A stretch of DNA of 64,000 bases from Polytrichum commune (GCA_950295325.1 OX485804.1:28024001-28088000); one strand, 5' to 3'. Positions 46,501 to 59,290 are shown, counted from the stretch's first letter. A program made the numbers and translations. Notes: generated by a model not told the origin, from the letters alone.

Positions 46501-49500
46501 TGCACTCCTCATTCGACCTTACCCCTGCCATGTAGATAATGGCAGTGAAGCAAATGTGAAAAAAAGGTTTCAACTGACATATGTAAGTCCTGAAGCTACC
46601 ACAACCCACACTATCAAGAGTTTCTGTTACATCAATGTAACCAATTGTGGATCGCAGTTCAAAGTTTGGCAGCTTAATCAGATGGTTCTGGACCTATTGG
46701 TATTGGCTTGGTAACTTATAGACTCTTGAATCATTCATCCTTTGACAAAGATCGGCTCAGGGAAACTGGAAACTGACCTTTGTTTGTGGTCTGTGACCAT
46801 TCTGTCTATGTGAAGGGGGCCATCCTCGTCTTGGCGTTTTTTCTTCTGGTGACAATAATTGTTCAAGTACAGTCTCCTGCCCAGACTCCTTTACCTCGAA
46901 TCTTCCTGTTATTCATGTTCAAGAATTAATATACATTGTTTGGGGTTGGATATAAATATGTATAGAGCAAGTAATGGTAATGGGTTCTTACTACACGTGG
47001 ATGCTGATGGTTGCTGTGCAGTCACTTGTGGACGATTTGGCAAGACCTGTGCTTGTTGCGTTTGCTGTGATCATGCTCACAATTATGGGCCTCACGTTCT
47101 TCATTCCAGTAAGCTTCCTTCCAGAATTGAGCATTCTTCTATATGCGTTTTTGTGTGACTCCTGTCAACCAACTCCCCTACCAGTAAAGAAACATTTTAG
47201 TGTTGCTTTAGATGGTCCTAGACATGCAATGAATTACATTGCCATCATACTTACTTTCTATGAATATGTTGGAATCTACCTTATCCCTCCTACACCCAGA
47301 TACATACTAGAACATGCTACCAGCATCAAGAATGCTAATCAATGTAGATTTTTGGCTATGTGTAATGGCTGACTTCAATTGAGCCAGTTACAACTAACTG
47401 ACTATGCCTATCTTCAGGTGCTCCACAGACCACTAGGGATGCTGTGCAGGCGACTGACTGGTGAGAGGGATATTGTGTACGTGGCCCCGGGCAGCGAGGA
47501 TAACACCCTAAGCAAAAGTTCTGACATCCACCATCCTGAAGGCCACAGAATGCTCCAGCCTATCGGTCAAGGTAGCACCTCAAACATGAACACCTCCCTC
47601 GCCACCCTGACCAATCGTCTCTGCAGATAGGAATTAACCCACTTATGAAGAGACACATTTAAACAAGATTTTGTCAGATGCAGAAGATCTCCATGTTGCT
47701 GATCCTTGGTAACAACACAGTGGGAAAATGTCGAATATGTCAGAGAACTTTGACAGCAGGTTTCTTGTCCGTTGTGTGTTTAAGCTACAAGAAGCTACCC
47801 ATAGAACAACAAAAATGGTCATGTAAATCTCAACAAGTATAAATTGTTGGGGGGTAGCTGGGCATGTGTTGGTTTGTCTCCTCAGGGCTCTTCTGGACCA
47901 GGCAGGCAATTTTTTGACCAATGTTTGCTTCAGTTTTAGGTACTGCAGACAAATTGCACGATACAAGTCATGAAGATCGCGTACCTCTCAATGATGACTT
48001 CGAGATGAGCTCAGAAGCTGGGGCAGGTGCCAGTGTGGTTGAGAAGGGGTGTGCGCGGGAAGTGATTGCACATGAAGTACCCAATCTCACATTGTGGGAA
48101 GCTATTCAGAGCATAAACTTCTGGTATTTACAAGAGTCTATGAAACTCAGAGAATTTGGACTGCATGTCTCTTGTCTGTTACTTAATTAAACTACAAGAC
48201 CATTCTCATGGAAAGTGGTCATGTTAATTTCAACAAGAGGAACGTGCTCAATATTTGAGAAGCCAGTTATGGGCTAATGGTTTTAAATGGTAACTGTGGA
48301 AAATGGATTGCAGGATTCTTGCCTTCCTAGTCATGACAGGGCCAGGTTGTGGGTTGGCAGTCATCAACAATTTGTCACAGGTAAGACTTGATGACCACCT
48401 CTTTGAAGGATTTTGTCAGGTGCTTCACTGGATTAGTCCTGAATGCCATGTGTGTGAGGTTGCTTAGTGCATGTTGCAAGTTGATCCAAGTAAGCATCCC
48501 TGTTGTGAGTTCAGATTAGATATAGATATCTAGATGTTGCAAAATTCTTGACCCTTGTTTATTCTACATTAAATGAGGGATTCAAAGGCCTTGAAAAATA
48601 TCACCAAAGCACTCTTGCTTAGTTCTCTAGTATAATTTCCTTGTTATACAACGTTTCCAGGAACGGTAACTTCAGAGGCTTTGCATAAGAAGTGAGACTA
48701 TCAAAATTGGAAGAGAGACAGGGTAGAGAGAGTTCACTAAAATTCTGTTTCTTTGTGGGTCATGGCTTTGGTTAGATGGGAAAAGCAATGGACCTGGACG
48801 AAGTGGAACTTTTTGTGGGCTTGTTCAGCATTTGGAGCTGCCTTGGCCGCCTCATTGCTGGGTTGGTTTCTCATCATTCTTAATTTCAAACCTATGAAAT
48901 TGTTGAACATGTGATTACAGTGAACGTGGAAGTGGTTCCTTCGACTTTCATGCGTGGAACTTCAGGAAGATTACCTTGAAGTGCTATGATTGTGCTAGGT
49001 TTCCTCTAATGAGTATTGTGGGAATCAGGTATGGGTCCGATTCGCTGCTACGAAGGGGCCATCCAAGACCCCTTTGCTTTGCTGCTGCCCACCTGACCAT
49101 GATGGTGGGCTGCCTACTACTCGCGACTGGTTGTAAGTACTTAATTACCTCCCTTCTCTACCCTTTAACAAACTTCTCACATGTGGAACCCCGTTGCGGG
49201 AGAGGGAACATTGTACCTCATTTCTGGTGGTTTTGTGTTGATGAAGCTCATGTTGGCGGGTTTGGTCGTTGCAGCTGCACACATCTTGGCTCTCGGATCC
49301 GCTCTCGTGGGCCTTGCATATGGTGCATTCTGGAGCTTGTTCCCGTGCATCATATCCGAGGTTTTTGGCCTCCGACAATTTGCTGCCATCTACAAGTCTG
49401 TTGTGTAAGTGCTTCTCCCATGGCAGCAACTGTCCCTTTCAGATCAGCTGTTTCCAAATTACTTTCAATGCTTCCAATGAATTCATGCTTTGCTACAGCA

Positions 49501-50138
49501 CAAAGAGAAGCAACATGCTTGGAAATAGAAATAGAAGAGCGCATTGAGAGGAATCCACTGATACCATTTGCGTTTGAACTGGAAAAGGTTCACACTTTCA
49601 GATATCGTTTCTAGAACCTATTAGAAGCAAAGTTCCTAAAGCAGGGGTTACCATTTAGACACCCTAGGTATTTATTTTCACTTCTAAGAAAATCTACAAA
49701 ATTTCTTAGAAATTGTAGTCTCAATGCCTCTTCTATTTCCATTTCCAAGCATGTTGCTCTATATCCAGGTCGTGTGTACTCTAGATTGTGTTATTGATCA
49801 CAGCTGTTAGTGGATCAGCAGGTTATTGTGCTTATGGTTTATTGGCTATCATGGTGTGTGACAGGTCAATGGGTCCTCTTGGAGCCTACATTCTTTCCGC
49901 CAAAGTGGTGGGTGTCTTGTACGACCGCGAGGTGGCCAACTACCACAGCCGCTTCCCGAATCGACAATGGAAGCTAGACGATATAAACACATGTTACGGG
50001 CAAAGGTGCTTTGGATTCTCGTTAGTGTTTCTAGCTTTAGTGTGCTTAGTGGGGACGGTGGTGGATGTGATACTAGCCTTAAGAACTACTGGATTCTATC
50101 AAAGACTTCAAGCAAGTTTTACACATGCGGATCACTAG
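43501..50138 (+). CDS. NFD4/nodulin-like major facilitator superfamily transporter
   Basis: Phase-consistent exons: 43,501-43,548, 43,692-43,901, [one linking exon not found], 44,870-44,937, 45,709-45,793, 46,418-46,582, 46,816-46,866, 47,022-47,108, 47,418-47,571, 47,940-48,123, 48,314-48,380, 48,776-48,861, 49,029-49,132, 49,275-49,404 and 49,865-50,138 (TAG). The start gives MWIDRWSGLASAMAIQ then GCGGLTYTFAVYSEHLKEVL, the N-terminal nodulin-like signature. Later blocks are KDFGYSFGIVGGLLYNFYPP, NRGTVMGILKAEVGLSGAIF, an acidic loop (HVDNGSEANVKK), NFWILAFLVMTGPGCGLAVI then NNLSQ, FVGLFSIWSCLGRLIAG, YGAFWSLFPCIISEVFGLRQ, and MGPLGAYILSAKVVGVLYDR, then CYGQRCFGFSLVFLALVC. About 12 membrane helices are expected, as in this family of 500-600 residues. 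The substrate is unknown. Introns are enlarged by repeats. Confidence 0.88.
44936..45708 (+). repeat. ~260-bp tandem repeat, three copies, filling an intron and repeating its splice motifs
   Basis: Units start at 44,936, 45,202 and 45,462, each with AAGTAAA, the authentic 5' splice donor context of this intron (used at 44,938). Each also contains TCTTCTTGCAGTGTCAG, an acceptor-like motif: CAG at 45,076-45,078 and 45,574-45,576, CAA in the middle copy at 45,341-45,343. The array stops exactly at the true acceptor (45,708). Confidence 0.9.
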
Positions 50139-51940
50139 AGTAGAGAATAATTTGGTGAGCTCACCTTTTCTGATGCTAATCATCAGTGTATCATATTCGT
50201 CCATGACCCAGAAAATGCTTGTCAACTTTCTCCCTTCTTAGGACTGGAGCCCGACTATTACACTTAACGAGTTTCGGAATTTGTGTTTTCACCAATTGTC
50301 CTGCACAAACAGAAACAATCAACCTTCCCACTCTGTGCAATCATTCATGCCCTCTTTAGATTAGTATCTTACAATGCTTTGTAGATTAGAATATTTCCAT
50401 GAATTGAGCATGCCATAAAATACAGAAATATCATGGAAGCACAATGTTTATGACAAACAGAAGAATATTGTAGTGGGCCATGCAAGGAAGTGAAGGCTTT
50501 GACGACTCCCCATCTCATCATCACAATTTCCATGTAGGTCCAAGACGACCTAAAGGTTATGAGTAGAGAATGCCATGTTTGCAAAGTTAAATTCCTTAGC
50601 CTTCCTGCGAGGGAGCGAAGATTGTAGGAGCATGCACTTTCTGGTGCACTTTATGTACACCATTGCATAATTGAACCTATGATACTCTTCTACTTTAGAA
50701 AGGGAGGAGTCCCTCGTATGTAGTGAAAGGACATCATCTTCCTCGATGCGAGGAACCTTAGATGTGTCACAAAAGCGTCTGAGTTTTAGATTCAAGATGT
50801 GTCATTCTTTCCCTGGTTGACATTTGGCACCTATAATTAGATGATCTACATAGAGTGAGCCTTTACAACACGAATACACCTTGCCTGAACCTTGATCCTG
50901 ATCATCATTCCCGGTGAACAATACCCATCCTCGGCGAAAACTTGCAGAACACTACTTTGTCCTGCTAGACGAAATTGAAAACATCATCAACAGTATGGGC
51001 CAGTGTGGCACCTTCGTGGTGGTCTTGGGATCTGGATCACCTGGATGGAACGAAACGCTCAGGTTTCTAGTGCACAGAAATCAAGCTACGGTCAGAGGTG
51101 TCTTGCTGCAGCCCCCAAAAAAGCGGCAAGCAGATGGACTGAACTGCCTCCATTCGCCGGCCATGAAACCTCATTTCACTTTCAAGCACAACGAATTGAT
51201 GAGGAAACAATGAGCACGTAAGATACAGAGCAGGCGGTAAGCTGTCGGCGATAGTCGAAGTCATCGTCCGTCGAAGTCATCGTCAAGAACAACCTGCAGT
51301 GTCCAATTATGTACTCTCCGAGGTCCCAAAAGTGTTAATTCATCATCTTTACAGCCATGTCACGAGGAACACATAGCACTACTTCCTCTCAATTGATACA
51401 GTGAAAAACGGACAAGAGATTAGTATCTTCAAATACCCAAATGGCCACTGAGGGACGGTGTCATTGTGCACCAGAAAAGGAAGGAGGGAAAATAGAAAAG
51501 GGAGAAATATCTGGAACAGTGCGCTAAGAATCAGATTGTATGTCACTAGATGTAAAAGAGATCGGATACAACACGAATAAACCTATACAAAAGAAGAAAA
51601 AGGAGCTTCTTCGGGAACGAATCATGCATTAGATCCTAATTAGGAGATTCACACCGAAAGACAAGTGAAAACCATTGCATTCGCATCCTCTTATAAGTAA
51701 ATATAACACGTGAGAAATAAAATCCGATTAAGTGCCTCGAGAGTCGACACCTCCAACCAGAAATGCAAAAGGCATCATTCTTCTGTCTCTCTTGAAACAT
51801 CTCACAAAATTGAAGCCACTAGACTGGTTTCTAAACAGACGACTCCCGTTGCAGCGACTGCTTTCCTACAATGCAAAGCCCATCATCTACAAACCTTTAC
51901 TACCGAACCCATAAAAACTATGTAGACAAGTAACGTTATT
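50139..51940. other. Intergenic between convergent MFS and F-box genes
   Basis: Expected to hold the 3' ends of both genes. The frame at 50,914-51,213 has no recognisable domain. No transposon ends were seen. Confidence 0.45.
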
Positions 51941-53137
51941 CTATGGAGATGCATCAAGGCAGGGCTCAAATGAAAGGTCAGCGTAGTCACTCAGATGTAC
52001 ATCACTCACATCCTTTGGTGACCAGTGAAAGCTTCTCCTCTCAGTATCATATATCAATACCCAGGAATGATCCAGGTTGCTTGAAAAGCATATAAGATTA
52101 CCACTCCCAACTGCATTAAGCCGAAATGGATTGTAGTTTGCGCACCGGCCAGCACCAACCATTTGGGTTTTCTTGATTCCAAACTCGTTGGGAAGTTGCA
52201 CTGGCAGAGTGTCACATTCAACAAACTCCAACCCCGTTCCTACTTGTTCTACGATTTTCCATAGTTTGCGACAATCTGAGCGCAAGCCTGCCATGAACAA
52301 TTGATCATTGCATGCGACAAGAGAAGGAAATTCGAAATAGAGTGGCGATAGACACTGTAGCTCATGCCACGTGGATTGTTCCAAGTTGTAGGCGTAGAGT
52401 TCACAGAAAGGTCGTATCCGGTCCATGAGGTAAAAACATCCTCTACACCACACCATGGGGGCTTTGCTAAAATGGTTTGAGCTTCTGGGGACGACGCCCG
52501 CACTCCACTGCTTGGATTTTGAGTCATAAACAGTCACGTTGCGAATATAGGCTCCGGTAGATGCAACATTCATGGTTAGAATCTTGTAAGTGTCTGCTTT
52601 CCTGTCATAGGTCAGCCCAAAGTGGTCTACTGTCTTCTCTGGGTGCTGCGGGAGACGTTTCCAATCCTTTGTAACCGGGTTACAAATGTAAAAATCTGTG
52701 GAGGTCAATTCCCCCCATCGGAATCCAAAACAAACAAGACCGTGAGAGGATGCAAGGACTCCCACATCCGGGTCAGGTAAACAAGGAACAGAAAGTAGAT
52801 TCCACTTGTCAAAATTGATGTCGTATGCGGAGAACCTCCGCTTGCTTGTCGATACTATAAACCATGGCTGCTTACGGGGAGAAACTTCCGCGTGCAGCTT
52901 TCTGAACCTCGGAGCTGTAATGACGTCACTCCATTTCTTGCAAACTGTTCTCATTCGAAGCAGGCTTTCAAAAGGGAGAAACGCAAGAGTGTGCTCCAGT
53001 AAATGCTCCGGTAGACTGCCCCACACTGACGCCTCCATTTGTGATGAAGACCATCCATTCTTGGACTGAACATTTGATTCCATTGTAACATATAGAGGTG
53101 AGCAGATAAGTGAGGGCTTCGAATTCAAGACGGTCAA
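51941..53137 (-). CDS. F-box/kelch-like protein, single exon
   Basis: An intact frame of 398 codons without introns. The F-box lies at about residues 38-82 (VWGSLPEHLLEHTLAFLPFE, then SLLRMRTVCKKWSDVI). The rest is a beta-propeller of the plant F-box-associated/kelch type, with repeated phrases such as DINFDKWNLLSVPCLPD, GLVCFGFRWGE, FYICNPVTKDWKRLP, VTVYDSKSKQWSAGV and YAYNLEQSTWHELQCL. Such proteins act as the substrate receptor of an SCF (Skp1-cullin-F-box) ubiquitin ligase in nucleus or cytoplasm; the F-box binds a SKP1 homologue and the propeller binds an unknown target. In-frame ATGs exist at 53,137, 53,083 and 53,038. The second or third is likely, because the first adds 18 residues unlike the family. 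It is convergent with the transporter gene. Confidence 0.9.
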   Translation of the reverse strand: MTVLNSKPSLICSPLYVTMESNVQSKNGWSSSQMEASVWGSLPEHLLEHTLAFLPFESLLRMRTVCKKWSDVITAPRFRKLHAEVSPRKQPWFIVSTSKRRFSAYDINFDKWNLLSVPCLPDPDVGVLASSHGLVCFGFRWGELTSTDFYICNPVTKDWKRLPQHPEKTVDHFGLTYDRKADTYKILTMNVASTGAYIRNVTVYDSKSKQWSAGVVPRSSNHFSKAPMVWCRGCFYLMDRIRPFCELYAYNLEQSTWHELQCLSPLYFEFPSLVACNDQLFMAGLRSDCRKLWKIVEQVGTGLEFVECDTLPVQLPNEFGIKKTQMVGAGRCANYNPFRLNAVGSGNLICFSSNLDHSWVLIYDTERRSFHWSPKDVSDVHLSDYADLSFEPCLDASP

Positions 53138-55569
53138 TTAAGCACCTGGTGAAATCCACAGGCAGCACCAGCACAAATAGAAGAGGGAGAAAAGTTCTGA
53201 TTTCAGCAGCACGAGACTGGGACTTAGCACGAAATGAGATTCGCTCACTTGTAAGCCTGTGATTGTAAGGAAAACAGTCTGTTAACTGAAAGGGATTTTG
53301 ATACTCCTAAGGGAGCAGAAACAAAAGAAACGTGGAGACAATAGGAGTGGCGAAGTAGAGCCTCGTTGGAGGTGGAAAAAAAAATCTGACTCTGCTTAAC
53401 ACTAACACGATACTTACCACAGGGGGGCGTAGTAAGCAGGTGCAAGAAAAACTTGACGGCGACTGGACTCAGGTACGAGGAACTTCTGAAAAAGAGATAG
53501 CGATGAGCTCTACGAGACACGGGAGCTTCAAAGAGAGAGAGAAGCGGCAAGCAGTCTCTATTTCGCGGCAAGCAGTCTCTAATTCGAAGCCGATGGTAGA
53601 GTATCAAAAAATAGAGACAGCAATGTGAAATTCAAGAAACGGACACATTGCTCGTTCTTTTGAATTGAGCTGAAGTGGTAGTCAAGCAACTCATGCTAGC
53701 GGCGGCCGGACAAAGATGAACTGCCACCTGGAACAAGACTAACTTACGAGGAATGAGTCAGAGCAGTTCCGAGAGCTTGAGCCGTACGGAATAAAAGAAG
53801 AAGACGATAGCAGAACGAAGATATTGTTTCGTTCTTGCAGCTGAAGTAGGTTTAAGCAAGCACGGGGAGGCGTGCCTCAACAATTTCTGAGGCTCATCTG
53901 ACCATGATCTGATAGAGGTGAGAAGCCTATCTTGAGATTTCTTGAAGCTACTTCTACAGACAGAGTAAGAGTCTCTGTCGGGGAGCAAAAATTGTAAAGA
54001 AATCCACCACACTGAGTAGACAATTTGAGACAGTGTGCACAAGTGCATACGCATCACCAGTCACAGAGAAAACCGAATTTGCAGAGCAGTCGGTCACCAG
54101 AACTTGAGCAGTGCTGTAATTCTGTTGTTAAGCGTCGCTCATCATCAACTGCCGTACTTCAAAGAAAGCAAAAATTAGGTGAACTTGTATGACTTGTTAT
54201 TCCAGACTAAAGGTTGCCGCGAGACAGGATTGTAATTCTCGTACAGTTTCTGGTGATAGACGCAGCATAAAAAACGGATTGAACCCTCAAACTGCTTCAA
54301 ATGTCTAGTAAGAGTTAAGGCAAGAGAGCAGCAACAAACACCTAGGAGTGGAGTGCCAAGAATAGCTGAAAACTGCTTGGAGCAGCCTGTGAACTAATCT
54401 ATCAAGTAAGTACTCTGCGAAAGAGGAGGAGCAAGGAAAGGCAAAGGCCTTGTGCGAGCCGTGCGTGCCTGCACCAACCTGCTCATAGTGAGAAACTGTC
54501 ACGGTTGAAGCATGAGTCATCAGTGAGACGGTCAGCTTGAGGATCTTTTTTCCTATAATTGTATTGCCCCGCTTCCATGTCACGTCGGTCTAGAAACCTC
54601 TTTGCCCTTTCCTTCTTTTTAACACACATGCCGTAATCTCGTTTCAAGAGACAATGGGGAAACTTTCCCGTCGGTCGATGGAAATGAGCTTGAATCAATT
54701 CACAAAATATAAATATAAGTACAAATTCATTGGTAATTGCTACGGTACATGAGGATCCGGTAGTTGTTAAAGGTACGTACACAACTTGTCCAGTCATTTA
54801 CCAGCACAGAGAGAACTATCACAGAACCATGGTTGTTTCAGTAATTAGCAAATGTCACACAGAACGGAAGCAGATATCACATAATTTCCACAGCCAGTTT
54901 CTTTCCCTAAAGCTCTAATTTCAAAGCAGAGAATCTCCGACGAAGAGCGAGCGATAAGCAAGCTCGAGAGAACGAGGAGCGATTTCTTTAGCAGGGTGAA
55001 CTCGAGCCCGCATTTCAGCTCAATCAGCACCTAAACAACACCTGCTCCGCGTCTCCCCATGTACGTCGCCGTGAAACAATGCAGATATACGTAAACGACG
55101 GTGAAAATTGCCCTATCATCCTCGATTTTTAATATTATCCTCCTGCCGTACTTAGAGGCAGGTAGTTGTTCCTAATACGTCAGGCCTGTCCATCGTTCCT
55201 GCGATTTCACCACATGGTTGAGCCAGGAACAAGCTCCAACATTAGAGGAAGAGCCCCCCCCTCCCCCCTCGCGGCAACCGGGTGACCAAGTCTTTTGGAG
55301 ATGCTTGCGACACCAGACAGGGCGTCAGAGAGGGCGGTCATGGACCTCCGTGGCACCCGCCATAGCCACACCACTCAAGTTTCGCGCAGCTTCTCATTTA
55401 ACGCTATAAATAACCCGCTTGTTCTTTCCCAAGTCTCTTGTACATACCTCGTTCCACAGGGTATACGGCGAACATATACAGGGTATGTATACTTCATTGC
55501 ACACTAAGAATAGCAATGGCCAAAAGGGAATTGTCTAACATGAGTGGAATGCCTCCCTCCCACCTAACT
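53138..55569. other. Upstream region of the F-box gene
   Basis: Probable promoter and 5' leader of the minus-strand F-box gene. A GCGGCAAGCAGTCTCTA unit is duplicated in tandem at about 53,544-53,584. No other gene is recognised. GC is similar to that of the neighbouring genes and transposon ends are absent. Confidence 0.4.
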
Positions 55570-55793
55570 TTACCAAATAACCAAAGTCTTTCCTAAAAAC
55601 CGGGTAAAGCTCTCTCGGTTATAGCGGAGGCATCTCGCTATCCCTATGCACCTGCAAGAACTTGCTCTAGAGATTTTCGAGTAGGATGTAGTTAAGTAGT
55701 TTTCACACATGTCCAGTGTTTTGTCTACCAAGCAATGAATGCTGGATAAGTTTTGTCCCATCCTCAAATGCCTTATTGCTCATTTATCTTATA

Positions 55794-57112
55794 GGCCCCC
55801 CACACATACTGGTGGTGGGCGGCAGTATGTGTGGGCGTACTACCAACTAAGTTATATCTTCGGTGTGCATACTAACTTCACTAAGTATGATATTTAGTGT
55901 CAAATGGTATTTTATGTCACTATGGTAACTTTCTAGATGACACTTTTTATGAAGAAGTGAACAAATATTGTCATGGATGATGGATGAGTTCATCCATTTG
56001 CCAAAACCCTACCTTCTCTTATGATGAAATATTGTCTTGGATGATTGAAATTTGGATGAAAGATCACTTGGTAAGTGATAGTAATTGCAACACTATGAAT
56101 CTATATTCCCCTATAAAAATAACAAGGAATGACAAATAATGTTGGGTTGACATATAGTGTTGGTGACACAACACCACGGTTTACAATTAGTATTGAGCAA
56201 GACAATTAGAATTGGTGATACTAAATAACATGTTTAGTGTACTTATAATATTTGGGTAAAAAATGATACTCTTAGTTAAATGTTGTAGCAATATGTAACT
56301 CCAAATGGTAACCCACACATATTAGACAAAATAGTGTAATTGTAAATCGCCCATGTAGTTTCACCGACACTAAGTGTAAACCAAACATCATTTGTTATTC
56401 CTTCTAAAAATGGAATTTAGACATTATAGGTTTACATTGTTGCAATTATTGTCACTTATTAGGTGAATTTTCATCCAAATTTCAATCATCCATGACGACA
56501 TTTCATAACATGAATTTTAAGATGCAGAATATACCAAAAGTGGATGAACCAAAAGTAGCTTGTGGTGGTGATATTTGCACTAAACTTATTCATACGAAGT
56601 GTCAATAAAAAAGTTACCACATGTGACATAAAATACCATATGATACTAAAATAAAAGATTTAGTAGTAGTTGAGATATACTTTCAGTTTTTAAATGTCAC
56701 TTCATGTTAGGAAAAATGAACCAAGTTTGTTTCATTGTCAAAAACAAACAAGATAATTCGGGCCAACCGGTTACATGTTGACATCCTCCGGTTTTCCTTT
56801 ATTAAGTTGGGGTATATTCTATAAATTCCTCTAACATGCTCGGTAATTTTCCTGCAGTCTTGAACTTCCACTAGTTATTTCTCAAAATCATCCGGTAGTT
56901 TTGTAACTAATTGCCGGTTCTCCCCAATCGTAGTTCACTTGCAACTAATAGTCCAAAAGAAAATTAAGTTAACTACGTCGGTTGTAACAGTGAACGGGCG
57001 ATGGGTGCGTTGGTTGCGCCCAGTCGCTGCCGGTGCCGAGATTTGGTTGAAAAGAGGCCCCCTGCTGGTGGGAGCCTGCGACTGGCCCTCCCACCAGCAG
57101 GTGTGGGCGGCC
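55794..57112. mobile_element. Foldback/MITE-like element E1
   Basis: The left end GGCCCCCCACACATACTGG faces the right end CCAGCAGGTGTGGGCGGCC, which are imperfect inverted repeats. The left end also forms its own 13-bp hairpin (CCCACACATACTG / CAGTATGTGTGGG). Inside are a long hairpin (55,880-56,690), an inverted copy of repeat family B (56,755-56,945) and a CCCAGTCGCTGCCG block shared with element E2. No transposase is seen. The target duplication is not clear. Confidence 0.65.
55880..56690. repeat. Long inverted repeat with ~320-bp arms
   Basis: The left arm (about 55,880-56,180) and right arm (about 56,360-56,690) are inverted copies. For example AATGGTATTTTATGTCAC pairs with its complement near 56,635, and TTGGATGATTGAAATTTGGA pairs with the complement near 56,480. 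Identity is imperfect. It is probably a MITE nested in E1 and could give a long hairpin transcript. Confidence 0.8.
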
Positions 57113-57404
57113 TATTAGCATCAGTTTTCGTTAATGAAGCTCCTTGTGCCCTCGTATATAGCTAATGCCCCCTCCCCACTTGACATTAGCTAAGCCTAAA
57201 AGTGGGTTCTTAAAAACGAGCGTTCACACCATCGACATTATCTAGTGCTGAGCCTAGTTGACAAATGATGTGGCATGGCTGAAAAGTGGAGGTTTTAAGC
57301 TAAAACTACCGACCCTCCCATCGGTACCTAGACATGAGGCAAGAATGTAGGACCTCTAAAAGTGTTGCCTCCCGCTCTTGTGATCGGTTGCTTTTAGTCT
57401 TATA

Positions 57405-58782
57405 GGCTGCCCACACATACTGGTGGTGGGCAGCAGTGAACGGGCGAACTCCGTTCACTGCCACCAGTAAGTGTGGGCAAGAACCGGGGAGAGCCGGTGA
57501 TTAATCTAGATGAACAGGTTGATTTTGAAAAATTACCCGGTTGCAGTTCAAGACTTCAGGAGGATTTGGGACCTAAAGTTACAAAGATGCATTGGTTGAT
57601 TTTGAGAAATAACCCAGTTGAAGTTCGAGACTACACGATAATTTTGTACTTTAAGTTACAAAGATGAACCGGTGAGTTTGAGAAATAACCCGGTTGAAGT
57701 TTGAGACTTCACGATAATTTTGTACTTAAAGTTACAAATATGAACCGGCGAGTTTGAGAAATAACACAGTTGAAGTTCGAGACTTGAAAATAATTTTGTA
57801 CTTTAAGTTACAAATTTGAACCGGCGAGTTTGAGAAATAACACAGTTGAAGTTCGAGACTTCATGATAATTTTGTACCTTAAGTTACAAATATGAACCGG
57901 TGAATTTGAGAAATAACCCAATTGAACAAGACCCCACAAAACTTATCAAGTGTTCTAGAGGAATATAGAGAATATACCTCAAATTAATAAAGAAAAAATC
58001 AAAAGTTCATGCAACATGTAACCAATCGGACTTGGAAAGAATAGAATTTTAATCGATCATGCCAAAAAAATCTCCATGGACAATTGGTCAATTTTGATAT
58101 TTAGTGTGACTTACTATTTGGATTCACAAGGTGCTATATCCTTTTACTAATGAAATTTTTTTTTACCAAGTAAAGTTGTCAATGTTTTATAATGTCCAAA
58201 CATCATTTGTTGGTAAAATATGAGATGTACAGTTATAGATATAGCATTGCGTAATCCCGCATAGTAAGCTTTGCCCAAATATCATATTCAGTGTAGTTAT
58301 AGAGAGATATGAATTCGTGGCCTCTATGTAGACTCACTCATTGCGAAGGTGAAAATGTAGCGATTTTTCTATGGTGGCATTCAAGCACAAAGTTAAATTA
58401 AATTACTTGGGTGGCTAGCTAACCCAGTTTTAATTTTTAATTTCTTAGGAAAACAAAGTCAAGAATTTCCAGGTGTTCAGGCAGACTTGAAAATAATTAT
58501 TTTCTGCCTAAGCTGCTAGTAACCTACGCTAGGATTTCAACCAATTATGCCCAAAAATCTCCCCGAACACGGGCCACTGAACTCAAACGTCCGTCGAAAC
58601 TCGAACCACTATAGCAGTGACTTACTAGGAATTTTCCGGGAAATTACCCTTTACACCTGCGAACAGGCGAATAGGTTGGGCCTTGCGCCCAGTCGCTGCC
58701 GTGGTGACTTTTCACTCCTAAATAATCTCCCTGCTGATGGGGGCCTGCCACTGCCCCTCCCACCAGCAGGTGTGGGCAGGCC
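57405..58782. mobile_element. Foldback/MITE-like element E2
   Basis: The left end GGCTGCCCACACATACTGG faces the right end CACCAGCAGGTGTGGGCAGG (closing in CC). The left terminus forms a near-palindrome through TGAACGGGCG / CCGTTCACTG to about 57,478. It shares both ends and the CCCAGTCGCTGCC block (about 58,687) with E1. Inside is a direct copy of repeat family B with an expanded 77-bp tandem array. No protein is encoded. Confidence 0.65.
57500..57925 (+). repeat. 77-bp tandem repeat, about 5.5 copies
   Basis: The motif GAGTTTGAGAAATAAC and its variants occur near 57,519, 57,596, 57,673, 57,750, 57,827 and 57,903. Each is followed by CAGTTGAAGTTCGAGACTTC and TTTTGTACTTTAAGTTACAA. The single-copy version of this motif is at 41,230-41,290, so the array grew inside element E2. 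Confidence 0.93.
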
Positions 58783-59290
58783 TTTAGCTATGAGGGCACG
58801 AGGAGCTCCATTAACAAAAACCGATGGTAAGTATTAAGGCATTTGGGGATGGGACAAAAACTATCCAACATTCATTGGTTGGGAGATAAAACAATGAACA
58901 TGTGTGAAAGCTACTTAACTAAAACCTACTTGAAAATCTCCGGAGCAAGTTCTCGTAGGTGCATTGGGATAGCCGGACGTGTCCGCTATAACCGAGGGAG
59001 CTTTACCCGGGTTTTAGGGAAGTCTTTGGTTATTTGCTAATGTCAAGTGGGGAGGGGGCATAAGACTAAAAGCAATCAATCACAAGGGCTGGAGGCGACA
59101 CTTTTAAAAGTCCTACATTCTTGCCTCATCTTTAGGTACCGATGGGAAGGTCGGTGTTTGAGGCTTGAAACCTCCACTTTTGAATTATGCCACATCATTT
59201 GCCAACTAGGCTCGAGACTAGATAGTGTCAATCGTGTGAAGACTATGCTTTTAGAACGAACATTTAGGCTTAGGTGAAGTCAAGTGGGAA

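Larger units (their letters stand above)
55570..59290. repeat. Complex inverted-repeat cluster
   Basis: Segment A (55,570-55,790) returns inverted at 58,830-59,040 (for example CTTTACCCGGTTTT-like and GCTATAACCGAG blocks). Segment D (57,120-57,400) returns inverted at 59,045-59,290 (GTAGGACCTCTAAAAGTGTT against its complement). Between them lie two related elements with similar TIRs (55,794-57,112 and 57,405-58,782). The whole looks like a foldback structure into which, or between whose arms, two elements inserted. No gene is present. Confidence 0.75.

Noticed and set aside
50914-51213. 100-codon frame between the transporter and F-box genes
   Set aside because: No known domain, overlapping frames of similar length, and no splice partners.
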